Origin: Oerskovia jenensis
Lineage (GTDB): Bacteria > Actinomycetota > Actinomycetes > Actinomycetales > Cellulomonadaceae
Assembly (NCBI RefSeq): GCF_016907235.1
Contig: NZ_JAFBBO010000001.1
Span: forward strand, 1,798,001-1,862,000
DNA length: 64,000 nt
Direction: 5' to 3'
Each line of letters opens with the position of its first letter. Position 1 is the first letter of the stretch. A program made the position numbers and the translations under genes. Below are positions 56,115 to 64,000 of this stretch, piece by piece. Under the pieces are notes generated by a model. It did no database searches. It was not told the origin of the DNA and saw only the letters and a program-made list of their open reading frames with translations.

Positions 56115-57119
56115 TCAGAGCAGGATCGGCGACAGGATCCAGTACATGATCGCGGCCACGAGCGCGGCCGCCGGGATGGTCAGGACCCACGCGATGCCGA
56201 TGTTCTTGGCGACGCCCCAGCGCACCGCGGACAGGCGCTTGGTCGCGCCGACGCCCATGATCGCGGACGTGATGGTGTGCGTCGTGGAGACCGGCGCGTG
56301 CAGCGCGAACGCGTTGACGTAGAGCACGATCGCGGAGACGGACTCGGCGACGAAGCCGCGCGCCGGGTCGAGCTCGATGATCTTGCGGCCGAGGGTCCGC
56401 ATGATGCGCCAGCCACCCGAGTAGGTCCCGGCGGAGATCGCGGCGGCCGCGGCGAGCTTGACCCACAGGGGGATGCCCTCGTCGGGGCTGGCCCAGCCGA
56501 CCGTGAGCAGCGCCATGAAGATGACGCCCATGGTCTTCTGCGCGTCCTGCAGGCCGTGGCCCAGGGCCATGGCCGCGGCGGACACGGTCTGCGCGAGGCG
56601 GAAGCGGCGCGTGGTCTTGGAGGGGGCCGCGCGGCGGAACGCCCACAGCAGACCGACCATGACGACGAACGCGAGGCCGAAGCCCACGAGCGGGGAGAAG
56701 ATCATCGGCAGGACGACCTTGTCGACGATCGAGGCGCCGTAGATCGCGAGCCCGCCCGCTAGCCCGGCACCCACGAGGCCGCCGATGAGCGCGTGCGTCG
56801 AGGACGACGGGAGCCCGAACCACCACGTGATGAGGTTCCACACGATCGCGCCGACCAGGGCGCACAGCACCACGACGAGTGCCGTGTGCGGTGGCACGTC
56901 CTCGAGGTCGACGATCGAGGTCGCGATGGTCTCGGCGACCTCGGTCCCGAGGAGTGCGCCGGCGAAGTTCATGACCGCGGCCATGATGAGCGCGGCGCGC
57001 GGTGTGAGGGCCCTCGTCGAGACGGATGTGGCGATCGCGTTGGCCGCGTCGTGGAATCCGTTCGTGTAGTCGAAGCTCAGCGCGAGCGCGACGACGAGGA
57101 CGACCAGAGCGAATTCCAC
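56115..57119 (-). CDS. pit: PiT-family inorganic phosphate transporter
   Basis: 334 residues, about nine membrane spans, with the family motifs FDYTNGFHDAANAIATSVST near the N-terminus and APVSTTHTITSAIMGVGATK near the C-terminus. Takes up phosphate with a cation. The GTG at 57119 lies 5 bases after the DUF47 stop, forming a two-gene operon. Phosphate supply next to ppk is functionally sensible. Confidence 0.93.
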   Translation of the reverse strand: MEFALVVLVVALALSFDYTNGFHDAANAIATSVSTRALTPRAALIMAAVMNFAGALLGTEVAETIATSIVDLEDVPPHTALVVVLCALVGAIVWNLITWWFGLPSSSTHALIGGLVGAGLAGGLAIYGASIVDKVVLPMIFSPLVGFGLAFVVMVGLLWAFRRAAPSKTTRRFRLAQTVSAAAMALGHGLQDAQKTMGVIFMALLTVGWASPDEGIPLWVKLAAAAAISAGTYSGGWRIMRTLGRKIIELDPARGFVAESVSAIVLYVNAFALHAPVSTTHTITSAIMGVGATKRLSAVRWGVAKNIGIAWVLTIPAAALVAAIMYWILSPILL

Positions 57120-57124
57120 GGGGC

Positions 57125-57745
57125 TCAGGACTCCTTGAGCGCGATGGTCTCGACCATGTTCGCGACCTTCTCGAACGCGTCGGCGGCCTGCTCGAGGATC
57201 TCGATGACCTCCTTGAGCTTGATGAGGAGGATCGGGTCGGAGACGTTGTCGAAGAGCTCGGCGAGGAGCTTGCGGTGGATCTTGTCGGCCTGGTTCTCGA
57301 GGCGGTTGACCTCGACCCAGTACTCGGCGAGGTCGTTGAGCGAACGCAGTCGCGGCATGGCCTCGGCGGTCAGCTCGGCCGCGCGCTGCAGGACCTGGAC
57401 CTGCTCACCGACGCGAGCGGGCAGCTCCTCGATCTTGTAGAGGACGATGAGGTCCGCGGCCTCTTCCATGTAGTCCATGCAGTCGTCGAGCGCGGACGCG
57501 AGACCGTAGATGTCGTCGCGGTCGAACGGCGTGACGAAGGTCTGGTTGAGGCGTCGCATGATCGTGTGCGTCGCGTCGTCAGCCAGGTGCTCGGTCTCCG
57601 CGAGCTTCTTGGCGAGCTCCTTGCGGGTCGGGCGGTCTGCGCCGAGCAGCTCGGCCAGGAGGTTCGCCCCGGTGACCAGGTGCTGAGCGGAGTCGGCGAG
57701 GAGGTCGAAGAACGAGGTATCGCGCGGGGTGAGGCGCAAGCGCAC
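57125..57745 (-). CDS. PhoU-like DUF47 protein
   Basis: 206 residues, all-helical PhoU-like: HLADDATHTIMRRLNQTFVT and PFDRDDIYGLASALDDCMDYM; later NRLENQADKIHRKLLAELF. DUF47 partners regulate PiT transporters. The GTG at 57745 follows GGAG by 7 nt; a longer open frame upstream is not used. First gene of the operon with pit. Confidence 0.9.
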   Translation of the reverse strand: MRLRLTPRDTSFFDLLADSAQHLVTGANLLAELLGADRPTRKELAKKLAETEHLADDATHTIMRRLNQTFVTPFDRDDIYGLASALDDCMDYMEEAADLIVLYKIEELPARVGEQVQVLQRAAELTAEAMPRLRSLNDLAEYWVEVNRLENQADKIHRKLLAELFDNVSDPILLIKLKEVIEILEQAADAFEKVANMVETIALKES

Positions 57746-57879
57746 GGGAGGCTCCGAAAGGGCTGGACGCTGATGGGTTTTCACAGGCAGATGACGACCG
57801 CACGGAGCGATCGTCACCCGGATGTCACAGGTGTTCTGTTGGAAGGTGACGCTGTGGTGAGTGGCGCCGGAGGGCGCGT

Positions 57880-57903
57880 TAACGCATCTCTAACGCTCGT
57901 CAA
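57880..57903 (-). promoter_or_regulatory. candidate promoter/Pho-type box for DUF47-pit
   Basis: On the minus strand TTGACG is followed by two GCGTTA units in 11-bp register, reminiscent of Pho-box-like response-regulator sites. About 135 bp before the DUF47 start. The PHO consensus GTTCA is not matched, so specificity is uncertain. Confidence 0.35.
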
Positions 57904-58144
57904 ATGTAGCCGAACTGTCGCCTGAACGTTCAATCGCTCGCGGCGACCGGCGGGAGCGTCCGAGGGCCCTGGGTGGGCACGCCGGACGGCGCTCACGTCA
58001 TGGTGGGGGCGACGCCGGGCCGGGAGCGCCTGTCGGCGCGAAGGCCGCTCGAAGCGGCTGATGTTGGAGCCCGGGGCTACCGCGACCCGACGTCGTGAAC
58101 CATCGTACGCCCGCGTTCCGGAGGCTTCGAACCCGCAGGTCACA

Positions 58145-58171
58145 GGGCCCTTCGCGCCGCGAAGCGGGCCC
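58145..58171 (-). terminator. stem-loop downstream of the unknown gene
   Basis: GGGCCCTTCGCG and CGCGAAGCGGGCCC pair over 12-13 bases with a bulge; 37 bp after the stop of the minus-strand gene. Confidence 0.55.
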
Positions 58172-58207
58172 AGGGGACCCGGTGCGCGCCGGCCCGACGG
58201 CGTCGCG

Positions 58208-58852
58208 TCAGTCGAGCTTGTCGGCCCGCCACAGCGCGGCGGAGTGCTCGAGCTCCTCGGCCGTGCGCAGCAGCGACGAGGCGCCGCGCGTCATGCGCAG
58301 CGCGGAGTCGGGGTCGCCGGCCTCGCGCGCGTCAGCGTCGAACGCGGCGCCCGTGGCGAGGATGCGGCAGAACGCGGCGGCTCGTTCGAGGGCCACGGCG
58401 AGGTCGCCGGCGAACACCCCGGAGAGCACGGCGTCGGCGAGCTCGCGCACGTCCTCGGGACCGGGCGGGCTGACGACGCCGGCGACGACCTCCTGGACGG
58501 GGGCGGCGTCGACGCCGAGGCGGTAGCGCAGCGCCACGGTCTGCGGGTCGCGGCGCACCCACTCGCGCAGGACGTACAGGCGCCAGAGCGCGCCGGGCAG
58601 CGTCGCGGGGGCCGAGTCGGCCCAGAGGCCGGACACGACGTCGAGGCCTTCGGTCTCGACGAGGCGGATGAGGCGGTCGACGACCTCGGGGTCCTCGGCG
58701 GCGCGCGCCCCGTGCACGATCGCGGCGGCGGTCGTGTGGGCGATCTGGTCGCGCAGCGCGGGGTCGAGGTCGCCGGGGAGCTCGTCGGCCTCGCGCGGGT
58801 CGAGCATCGCGGGGCGGCGCGGGCGGTGACTGGGGGCCGGTTGTTCGCTCAC
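58208..58852 (-). CDS. conserved actinobacterial-type helical protein, unknown
   Basis: 214 residues from the GTG at 58852. Not recognised. It is rich in Ala/Arg/Glu helices (LWRLYVLREWVRRDPQTVAL, LADAVLSGVFAGDLAVALER, ASSLLRTAEELEHSAALW) with no membrane segment and one cysteine. A TACGAT (58859-58864, minus) is exactly 6 nt before the GTG, supporting this start as a leaderless message. An ATG at 58807 is the alternative. Confidence 0.7.
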   Translation of the reverse strand: MSEQPAPSHRPRRPAMLDPREADELPGDLDPALRDQIAHTTAAAIVHGARAAEDPEVVDRLIRLVETEGLDVVSGLWADSAPATLPGALWRLYVLREWVRRDPQTVALRYRLGVDAAPVQEVVAGVVSPPGPEDVRELADAVLSGVFAGDLAVALERAAAFCRILATGAAFDADAREAGDPDSALRMTRGASSLLRTAEELEHSAALWRADKLD

Positions 58853-58858
58853 CTCTCG

Positions 58859-58864
58859 ATCGTA
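58859..58864 (-). promoter_or_regulatory. leaderless -10 box of the unknown gene
   Basis: TACGAT fits TANNNT; 6 nt to the GTG, identical spacing to the HAD and malic enzyme genes. Confidence 0.5.
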
Positions 58865-58952
58865 CGCAGGGTGCCCGACGACGCGACGCCCGCGCGGCGC
58901 TCGTCTCGCCGCGAGCGGTACAGACGTCCCAAGAACGTGCTCGCTGCAACTA

Positions 58953-58986
58953 TTGCCCTCAGCAACCATTTGGGTTTATGGTTGCT
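58953..58986 (+). promoter_or_regulatory. promoter and MarR operator before the MarR-MFS genes
   Basis: TTGCCC (58953-58958) and TATGGT (58977-58982) are 18 nt apart, a good -35/-10. AGCAACCAT (58961-58969) and ATGGTTGCT (58978-58986) form a perfect 9-bp inverted repeat with 8-nt spacer lying between and over the -10. GCAAC half-sites also occur at 58946-58950 and 58991-58995. This is the classic autorepression geometry of MarR regulators. Confidence 0.65.
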
Positions 58987-59011
58987 TGCAGCAACTAAGG
59001 AGATCTCTCGC

Positions 59012-59530
59012 GTGCCCCCCTCCCTCGACGCCCCCGTCATCCCGCCCGCCGCCCCCACGGCGTCCCCCTCGACATCCACGAGCACCCCCCACGGCCACGT
59101 CCTCGACCTGCCCGTCAAGGAGCTCACGGTCGCCCTCGAGGAGCTCAACCGCGCCCAGCGCGAGGTCTCGGCCCGACTCGCCCGCGAGCTCGACTTCCCC
59201 CGGGCGTCGCTCGGAGCGCTGCGCCTCCTGCAGCGCTGCGGCCCCCTGCAGGTCACCGAGCTCGCGCACCACCTCAAGGTCGACCTGTCGGTCGCGAGCA
59301 GACAGGTCACGCACCTCGTCGACGCGGGACTGGTCGAGCGGACTGCGTGCGACGACGACCGGCGCGCCCGCAGCGTGACCCTCACGCCCGAGGGTCGGGA
59401 GAAGGTCGACGAGACGTTCCGCCTCCTCATGAGCCGCACGGCCGAGACGTTCGAGGGCTGGACCGCCGAGGACCTGCGCGCGTCGATCGACCAGCTCGGG
59501 CGTCTCACCGAGGCGCTCTCGCGCGCCTGA
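59012..59530 (+). CDS. MarR family transcriptional regulator
   Basis: 172 residues. Winged helix at about 65-125: ALRLLQRCGPLQVTELAHHL, SVASRQVTHLVDAGLV, and wing DDDRRARSVTLTPEG. The GTG at 59012 follows AAGGAG (58997-59002) by 9 nt. It likely represses itself and the MFS gene 135 bp downstream, through the palindrome at 58961-58986. Confidence 0.9.
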   Translation: MPPSLDAPVIPPAAPTASPSTSTSTPHGHVLDLPVKELTVALEELNRAQREVSARLARELDFPRASLGALRLLQRCGPLQVTELAHHLKVDLSVASRQVTHLVDAGLVERTACDDDRRARSVTLTPEGREKVDETFRLLMSRTAETFEGWTAEDLRASIDQLGRLTEALSRA

Positions 59531-59665
59531 CCGCAACGGCCCCCCGCACGCCTCGCGCCCCAGACCTACCGCCCAGGGCGACCCGCCCACCCCGCCCGGC
59601 CTCCGCCGTCGGGCACCGCCATGACGTCTCGACGACACAGCACGACCTATGAATGTGAGTCCCCT

Positions 59666-61366
59666 ATGAGCGCTACCACCACCATGACCCGCAGGGAGGT
59701 GCTGGAATCACTGTCCGGCATCCTCCTCGGGATGTTCGTCTCCATCCTCGCGACCTCCGTGGTCTCGAGCTCGCTGCCCAAGATCATCAACGACCTGAAC
59801 GGGTCGCAGTCGTCGTTCACCTGGGTCGTCACCGCGACCCTCCTGACGACCACCATCTCGACCCCCATCTGGGGCAAGCTCGCCGACCTGACGAACCGCA
59901 AGGTCCTCATCCAGCTCGCGCTGGTCGTCTCGGTCGTCGCGTCGGCCCTGGCCGGCCTGTCGCAGAACGTCGGCACCCTCATCGCGTTCCGTGCCCTCCA
60001 GGGCATCGGCGCCGGTGGGCTCATGGCGCTCGCCATGGTCCTCATCTCCGACATCATCTCCCCGCGTGAGCGCGGCAAGTACATGGGCCTCATGGGCGCG
60101 ATCATGGCCGTGAGCCAGATCGGCGGCCCCCTCCTCGGCGGCGTCCTGACCGACACCGTGAGCTGGCGCCTCAACTTCTTCGTGGGCCTGCCGTTCGCGA
60201 TCGCCGCGATCGTGGTGCTCCAGCGCACGCTGCACCTGCCGCCCATCCCCCGCCGGGTCGTGAAGATCGACTACTGGGGTGCGCTGCTCATCAGCGTCGG
60301 CGTCTCGACCCTGCTGCTGTGGGTCACGTTCGCGGGCAACAACTTCGAGTGGGTCTCGTGGCAGAGCGCCGTCATGGTGATCGGGTCGCTGCTCGCGCTG
60401 GTCGCGGCCGTCCTGGTCGAGAAGAGCGCGGTCGAGCCCATCATCCCGCTGCACCTGTTCAGGAACCGCACGTTCGTCCTCGCGGTCCTCGCGAGCGTCG
60501 CCGTCGGCGTCGCGATGTTCGGCACCGCGGTCTTCCTCAGCCAGTACATGCAGGTCGCGCGCGGCAAGACCGCGACCGAGTCGGGTCTGCTGACCATCCC
60601 GATGATCGTCGGGACGTTCGTCGCCTCGACCCTGATCGGGCAGCTCATCACGCGCACCGGCCGGTACAAGGCCTTCATGGTCACGGGCGGCGTGCTGCTC
60701 GTCGGGTCGCTCTTCGCGCTCTCGACGATCGACTACCACACGAGCTTCGTGCTCATCAGCGTCTACCTGTTCTTCCTCGGCGCGAGCATGGGCATGCTCA
60801 TGCAGAACCTCGTGCTCGCGGTCCAGAACACCCTGGACGTCTCGGAGATGGGTGCCGGCACCTCGACCGTCGCGTTCTTCCGCACGCTCGGCGGCGCGAT
60901 CGGCGTCTCCGTCCTGGGCGCGATCCTCGCGAGCAAGGTCACGTCCTCGATCCAGGAGGGCCTCGCCACGATGGGCGTGCCGACCGACGCCACGGGCGGC
61001 ACCATTCCCGACGTCTCGACGCTGCCCGCACCGATGCGCGACCTCGTCGAGCGCTCGTACGGCGAGGGCATCGCGGAGATCTTCCTCGTGGCCGTGCCCC
61101 TCGCGGTCATCGGCCTGATCTGCGTGCTGTTCCTCAAGGAGGTACCGCTCGGCACCAAGTCCGGCCTCGACGAGCGCCTCGAGCGCGAGCTCGCCGCCGG
61201 GCTGCCCGACCTGACCGACGAGATCGAGCAGGAGCACGAGGGCGACTTCGCGGCCGCCGAGGGCTCGGTCCTCGCGGGGGCGGGCGCGCCGTCGGGCAGC
61301 TCGTCGTCGCAGGGCCACGAGCACGCCGGGGACGGCCCCGCTCGTGGGGGCAGCACCTCGCGCTGA
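59666..61366 (+). CDS. DHA2-type MFS multidrug efflux transporter
   Basis: 566 residues, 14 membrane spans of the EmrB/QacA type. Motifs: NDLNGSQSSFTWVVTATLLT, GKLADLTNRK in the 2-3 loop, QGIGAGGLMALAMVLISDII (motif C region), GGPLLGGVLTD. The hydrophilic tail (about 495-566) is acidic, Gly/Ser-rich. Likely drug/proton antiporter controlled by the flanking MarR proteins. No strong ribosome-binding site at the ATG. Confidence 0.9.
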   Translation: MSATTTMTRREVLESLSGILLGMFVSILATSVVSSSLPKIINDLNGSQSSFTWVVTATLLTTTISTPIWGKLADLTNRKVLIQLALVVSVVASALAGLSQNVGTLIAFRALQGIGAGGLMALAMVLISDIISPRERGKYMGLMGAIMAVSQIGGPLLGGVLTDTVSWRLNFFVGLPFAIAAIVVLQRTLHLPPIPRRVVKIDYWGALLISVGVSTLLLWVTFAGNNFEWVSWQSAVMVIGSLLALVAAVLVEKSAVEPIIPLHLFRNRTFVLAVLASVAVGVAMFGTAVFLSQYMQVARGKTATESGLLTIPMIVGTFVASTLIGQLITRTGRYKAFMVTGGVLLVGSLFALSTIDYHTSFVLISVYLFFLGASMGMLMQNLVLAVQNTLDVSEMGAGTSTVAFFRTLGGAIGVSVLGAILASKVTSSIQEGLATMGVPTDATGGTIPDVSTLPAPMRDLVERSYGEGIAEIFLVAVPLAVIGLICVLFLKEVPLGTKSGLDERLERELAAGLPDLTDEIEQEHEGDFAAAEGSVLAGAGAPSGSSSSQGHEHAGDGPARGGSTSR

Positions 61367-61447
61367 CCTCCTTCTCGCAGGACCTCACCCGGGGCCGTCG
61401 TGGATGCGTGTTCCGCGGCGGCCCCGCCGCACGCCATGATGGGGCGT

Positions 61448-61963
61448 GTGATCCCGCCCTCGCCGTCCGACCAGCCGGAGCCGACTGTGTCCTCAACGCC
61501 CACCCCGCCCCCCGCCGACGAGTCGCCGCTCCACGCGCTCGAACGCGAGCTGCGCGTCCTGACGCGCCGAGCGGGCTCGTCCGCGAACGCGATGGCCAAG
61601 CGCATCCACCCCGACCTCGACGCGAGCGCGTACCCGCTCCTCGCCCACATCTGGGCCAACCCGGGCGTGCGCGGGTCGGACCTCGCGCAGCAGTTCGGGG
61701 TCGGTCGCGCGACGATCTCGCGCCAGCTCGCCCGGCTCGAGTCGGTCGGGATGGTGGACCGCGAGGTCGACCCCGACGACTCCCGCGGGCAGGTCATCAC
61801 GCTCACCGAGGCCGGGGCGACGCTGCTGCGGACCACGCACGAGCGTCGCGTCGACTCGATCTCCCAGGCCCTGAGCGACTGGTCGCCCGACGACGTCGCA
61901 GCCCTCGCCGGGCTGCTGCACCGGTACTCGGAGGACGTCGTGCGCTGGCAGGCGACGCGCTGA
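61448..61963 (+). CDS. MarR family transcriptional regulator (second)
   Basis: 171 residues from the GTG at 61448 (upstream ATG codons at 61436/61439 are in frame). Winged helix: YPLLAHIWANPGVRGSDLAQ, GVGRATISRQLARLESVGMV, wing DPDDSRGQVITLTEAG. A CATGAT 7 nt upstream could be a leaderless -10. The stop is followed 1 base later by the DUF2809 start. Confidence 0.88.
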   Translation: MIPPSPSDQPEPTVSSTPTPPPADESPLHALERELRVLTRRAGSSANAMAKRIHPDLDASAYPLLAHIWANPGVRGSDLAQQFGVGRATISRQLARLESVGMVDREVDPDDSRGQVITLTEAGATLLRTTHERRVDSISQALSDWSPDDVAALAGLLHRYSEDVVRWQATR

Positions 61964-61964
61964 C

Positions 61965-62423
61965 GTGAGCGCCCCGTCGGGCGACGCGTCGGTGGCGCCG
62001 TCGGGCGTCGCGCCCGGGGACCGCGCTGCCCGACGGCGCAGCCGCCCCCGCGTCCTGGCCGTCCTCGTGGTCGTGGTCGCCCTGGGCCTCGTGGTGACGA
62101 CGCAGGTCCCCGACCCCGTCGGTGACGTGGTCGGGGACCTGCTGTACGCCGTCGCGGTCTACGTGGCGCTCGTGCTCGTGGCTCCCCGGCTGCGACCGTG
62201 GGTCGCGGGGGCCGGGGTGCTCGCGTGGTGCTGGCTCGTGGAGGCCCTGCAGGCGACCCCCGTCGTGGCCGCCGTGCTGGACGTGGTGCCCGCGGCCGCG
62301 TGGGTGCTCGGGAGCACGTTCGCCGTGCGCGACCTGGTGCTGTACCTGGTGGGCGCGCTGCTCGCGGTGACCCTCGACGTGCTCGTCACCGTCCGGACCT
62401 CGCGGGTGTCAGAACGAGCGTGA
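61965..62423 (+). CDS. DUF2809 membrane protein
   Basis: 152 residues, basic N-terminus (RAARRRSRPR) and four membrane spans (VLAVLVVVVALGLVV; LLYAVAVYVALVLVA; VAGAGVLAWCWLVEALQAT; LVLYLVGALLAVTLDVL), with WCWLVEALQ and RDLVLYLVGAL as in DUF2809. Function unknown. Its last codons SERA-stop are the left arm of a family 1 palindrome. Confidence 0.82.
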   Translation: MSAPSGDASVAPSGVAPGDRAARRRSRPRVLAVLVVVVALGLVVTTQVPDPVGDVVGDLLYAVAVYVALVLVAPRLRPWVAGAGVLAWCWLVEALQATPVVAAVLDVVPAAAWVLGSTFAVRDLVLYLVGALLAVTLDVLVTVRTSRVSERA

Positions 62424-62448
62424 CCTCGAGGTCACGCTCGTTCTGACA
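62407..62448. repeat. 42-bp perfect palindrome, family 1, overlapping a stop codon
   Basis: Identical to 54906 and 56057. TCAGAACGAGCGTGA in it supplies the DUF2809 stop. It lies between convergent genes (msrB ends at 62465), so a terminator role is possible here. Confidence 0.92.
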
Positions 62449-62464
62449 GATGTCCTGCTGCTGC

Positions 62465-62914
62465 TCAGGCGCCGGCGTCCTCGAACGTCAGGCTCAGGCT
62501 GTTCATGCAGAACCGGTCGCCGGTCGGGGTCTGCGGCGCGTCGTCGAACACGTGGCCCAGGTGCGAGCCGCAGTTGGCGCACCGGACCTCGGTGCGCACC
62601 ATGCCGTGGCTGCGGTCCTGGATGAGCTCGACCGCGTCGGACTCCTTGGGCGCGTAGAAGCTCGGCCACCCGCAGTGCGAGTCGAACTTGGTGTCCGAAC
62701 GGAACAGCTCGTGCCCGCACGCCCGGCACCGGTAGATGCCCTCGCGCTTCTCGTCGAGGAGCTCCCCGGTCCAGGGGCGCTCGGTGCCCGCCTGGCGGAG
62801 CACCGCGTACTCGTCGGGAGCCAGCTCCTCGCGCCACTCGGCATCGGGCTTGGCCACCGGGTACACCTTCTGCGAGAACAGGCTTCCGGTCGTGTCGTGG
62901 GTCTCGTTGGTCAT
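62465..62914 (-). CDS. msrB: peptide-methionine (R)-S-oxide reductase MsrB
   Basis: 149 residues. Two zinc-binding CxxC pairs, Cys63/Cys66 (CRACGHELF) and Cys112/Cys115 ([10 protein letters not shown]), SHCGWPSF, and the catalytic Cys136 in RFCMNSLSL. Reduces methionine-R-sulfoxide in proteins. GGAGG precedes the ATG at 62914 at normal spacing. Confidence 0.95.
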   Translation of the reverse strand: MTNETHDTTGSLFSQKVYPVAKPDAEWREELAPDEYAVLRQAGTERPWTGELLDEKREGIYRCRACGHELFRSDTKFDSHCGWPSFYAPKESDAVELIQDRSHGMVRTEVRCANCGSHLGHVFDDAPQTPTGDRFCMNSLSLTFEDAGA

Positions 62915-62994
62915 GATCCACCTCCGACAGCGACAACCGTCGCCGCTCTTCAGGTGTTCCCGTGGTGCGGCGAGCCCCCCACCCGGACGCAGAA

Positions 62995-63030
62995 GGCCCC
63001 GGCGGCGATCCGAAGATCACCGCCGGGGCC
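62995..63030 (-). terminator. terminator of the DEAD-box helicase gene
   Basis: Arms GGCCCCGGCGGCGATC and GATCACCGCCGGGGCC (one mismatch) enclose CGAA, which on the minus-strand RNA is a UUCG tetraloop closed by C-G. 59 bp after the helicase stop, with a pyrimidine-rich tail. Confidence 0.7.
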
Positions 63031-63089
63031 CTGCTCTGTCTCTCACCTGCGTCCGGCGGGAAGCTCCCGTCGGGCCGGTCGGCGAAGGA

Positions 63090-64000
63090 TCAGTACGACG
63101 ACGACGAGTACACGGTCGCCGAGCCGCCACCGCGCTGAGCGCGACCGCGGCCGCCACGACGACGAGCCTGCGCACCAGCGCCGCCCTCGCCACCCTGCGC
63201 CGACTGGCCGCGACCACCCTGGGCGCGCTGCGCCGTCGGGCCGCCTGCGGACCTGGCCGGTGCCGACGTGCGCGCCGCACGCGTCCCACCGTTGCGCGAC
63301 GTCGTGCCGCGCTTTGCCTGCGTCTGCGGCGGCGTGATGTCCGCGGGGCGCACGTACTCGGCGACGTCACCGACGAGCGACGTGATGGCCGCGTCGCCCG
63401 GGGCGACCGACTGCGGCTGCGCCGTGATCTTCGCCTTGCGCGTCAGGTCCTTCACGTCGGTGCGCTGCTCGGGGAGCATGACCGTGACGACGACACCCTC
63501 GGAACCGGCGCGAGCCGTACGGCCCGAGCGGTGGAGGTACGCCTTGTGCTCGGCCGGCGGGTCGACGTGCACGACGAGCTCGATCTCGTCGACGTGGATG
63601 CCACGCGCGGCGATGTCGGTCGCGACGAGCACGCGGACGGACCCGTTCGAGAACGCCTCGAGGTTGCGCTCGCGCGCGCCCTGGCCGAGGTTGCCGTGCA
63701 GGTCGACCGAGGGGATGCCCTGCGCCGTGAGCTGCTTCGCGAGCTTCTTCGCCTGGTGCTTGGTGCGCGTGAACAGGACGCGGCGGCCCGTGCCCGACGC
63801 GAGCTGCTGCACGACGTCCTTCTTCGCGTCCGCGTCACGGACCGCGAAGATGTGGTGCGTCATGTTGGAGACGGGCGACTCGGCCGAGTCGACCGAGTGG
63901 CTCACCGGGTTGCTCAGGTACCGCTTGACGAGCTGGTCCACGCCGTTGTCGAGCGTCGCCGAGAACAGCAGGCGCTGGCCACGCGTCGGGGTCTTGTCCA
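63090..64000 (-). CDS. DEAD-box RNA helicase, C-terminal part (5' end outside window)
   Basis: About 303 codons visible; the frame is open past the right edge. The first visible residues include LLFSATLDNGVDQ (motif III SAT). The second RecA domain follows: RVLFTRTKHQAKKLAKQL, VLVATDIAARGIHVDEIELV and HRSGRTARAG (motif VI). The tail of ~100 residues is RGG-like (Arg/Gly/Ala/Gln-rich, ending SSSSY), an RNA-binding extension. Cold or ribosome-assembly helicase. Confidence 0.92.
   Translation of the reverse strand, partial: DKTPTRGQRLLFSATLDNGVDQLVKRYLSNPVSHSVDSAESPVSNMTHHIFAVRDADAKKDVVQQLASGTGRRVLFTRTKHQAKKLAKQLTAQGIPSVDLHGNLGQGARERNLEAFSNGSVRVLVATDIAARGIHVDEIELVVHVDPPAEHKAYLHRSGRTARAGSEGVVVTVMLPEQRTDVKDLTRKAKITAQPQSVAPGDAAITSLVGDVAEYVRPADITPPQTQAKRGTTSRNGGTRAARTSAPARSAGGPTAQRAQGGRGQSAQGGEGGAGAQARRRGGRGRAQRGGGSATVYSSSSY

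Larger units (their letters stand above)
57746..58207. other. 462-bp gap upstream of the phosphate operon
   Basis: No credible gene. Toward the operon side: direct repeats (GTCAC at 57813 and 57824; TAACGC at 57880 and 57891, both 11 bp apart) and a minus-strand TTGACG (57898-57903). At the far side, a terminator stem-loop (58145-58171) of the next gene. The middle (57910-58140) shows only small hairpins. Confidence 0.6.

Noticed and set aside
58120-58143. tRNA-like TTCGAACCC segment
   Set aside because: No acceptor stem, anticodon arm or CCA could be folded around it on either strand.
57814-58143. 109-codon minus-strand frame in the gap upstream of DUF47
   Set aside because: No ribosome-binding site and Arg/Pro composition without any structure; treated as noncoding.

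Overview
The window is about 73% GC and comes from an actinobacterium. It carries mycothiol synthase (mshD), a fused LysX, a Tad-pilus 'helicase/secretion neighbourhood', a NUDIX+phosphatase MutT1 beside ppk, many GTG starts and several TANNNT -10 boxes 6-7 nt from a start codon. A Micrococcales member close to Cellulomonas/Oerskovia/Cellulosimicrobium is my best guess (inference). I saw no rRNA, tRNA, CRISPR array, transposase or prophage gene. The left and right edges both cut genes.

Layout. 0-3.1 kb: the end of an exported-type protein, then an ECF sigma factor translationally coupled to a large single-TM partner whose 3' part resembles the first gene. 3.3-6.7 kb: lysX. 6.8-11.4 kb: small membrane protein, M15 peptidase, alpha/beta hydrolase, DUF998 protein and its TetR regulator. 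11.5-18.7 kb: SNF2 helicase + SWIM protein, RlmC, a PrmC-like methyltransferase, M18 aminopeptidase. 18.8-29.9 kb: the Tad locus (DEAD/DEAH helicase, TadF-like, TadE, Flp-like; then TadC, TadB, TadA, CpaE), split by about 4 kb holding an epoxide-hydrolase-like gene, a YCII/YCII/ECF sigma module and a small XRE regulator. 30-34.6 kb: cNMP-binding flavoprotein, HAD phosphatase, a structured RNA-looking intergenic region, ACT-malic enzyme. 34.7-39.9 kb: a complete peptide ABC importer operon. 40-50.4 kb: acetyl-CoA synthetase, EamA-like transporter, GNAT, RecQ, MFS, flavin monooxygenase, membrane esterase. 50.5-57.7 kb: mshD-ppk-mutT1 operon, a DUF559/AbiEi-like protein, DUF47-pit phosphate uptake pair. 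58.2-64 kb: conserved unknown, MarR-MFS-MarR-DUF2809 array, MsrB, 3' part of a DEAD-box RNA helicase.

The most unusual signal is a family of exactly 42-bp palindromes (10 copies, 19.6-62.4 kb) with ends TGTCAGAAC...GTTCTGACA. Three pairs have an identical 63-bp start-to-start spacing (42 bp = 4 helical turns, 21-bp gap = 2 turns). One pair stands on each side of the DUF559/AbiEi-like gene. Three single copies reach into coding sequence: in frame inside the Tad-locus helicase, as the C-terminal tail of a monooxygenase, and as the stop codon of a DUF2809 gene. A second palindrome family (63-64 bp, ends GTGCCG...CGGCAC) has two copies. A compact RNA-like region at 32.85-33.03 kb resembles a degenerate c-di-AMP (ydaO/yuaA) riboswitch followed by twin hairpins.

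Adjacent genes commonly overlap by GTGA or ATGA, so many short operons look translationally coupled. Functions are assigned from motifs read by eye; no database search was run.
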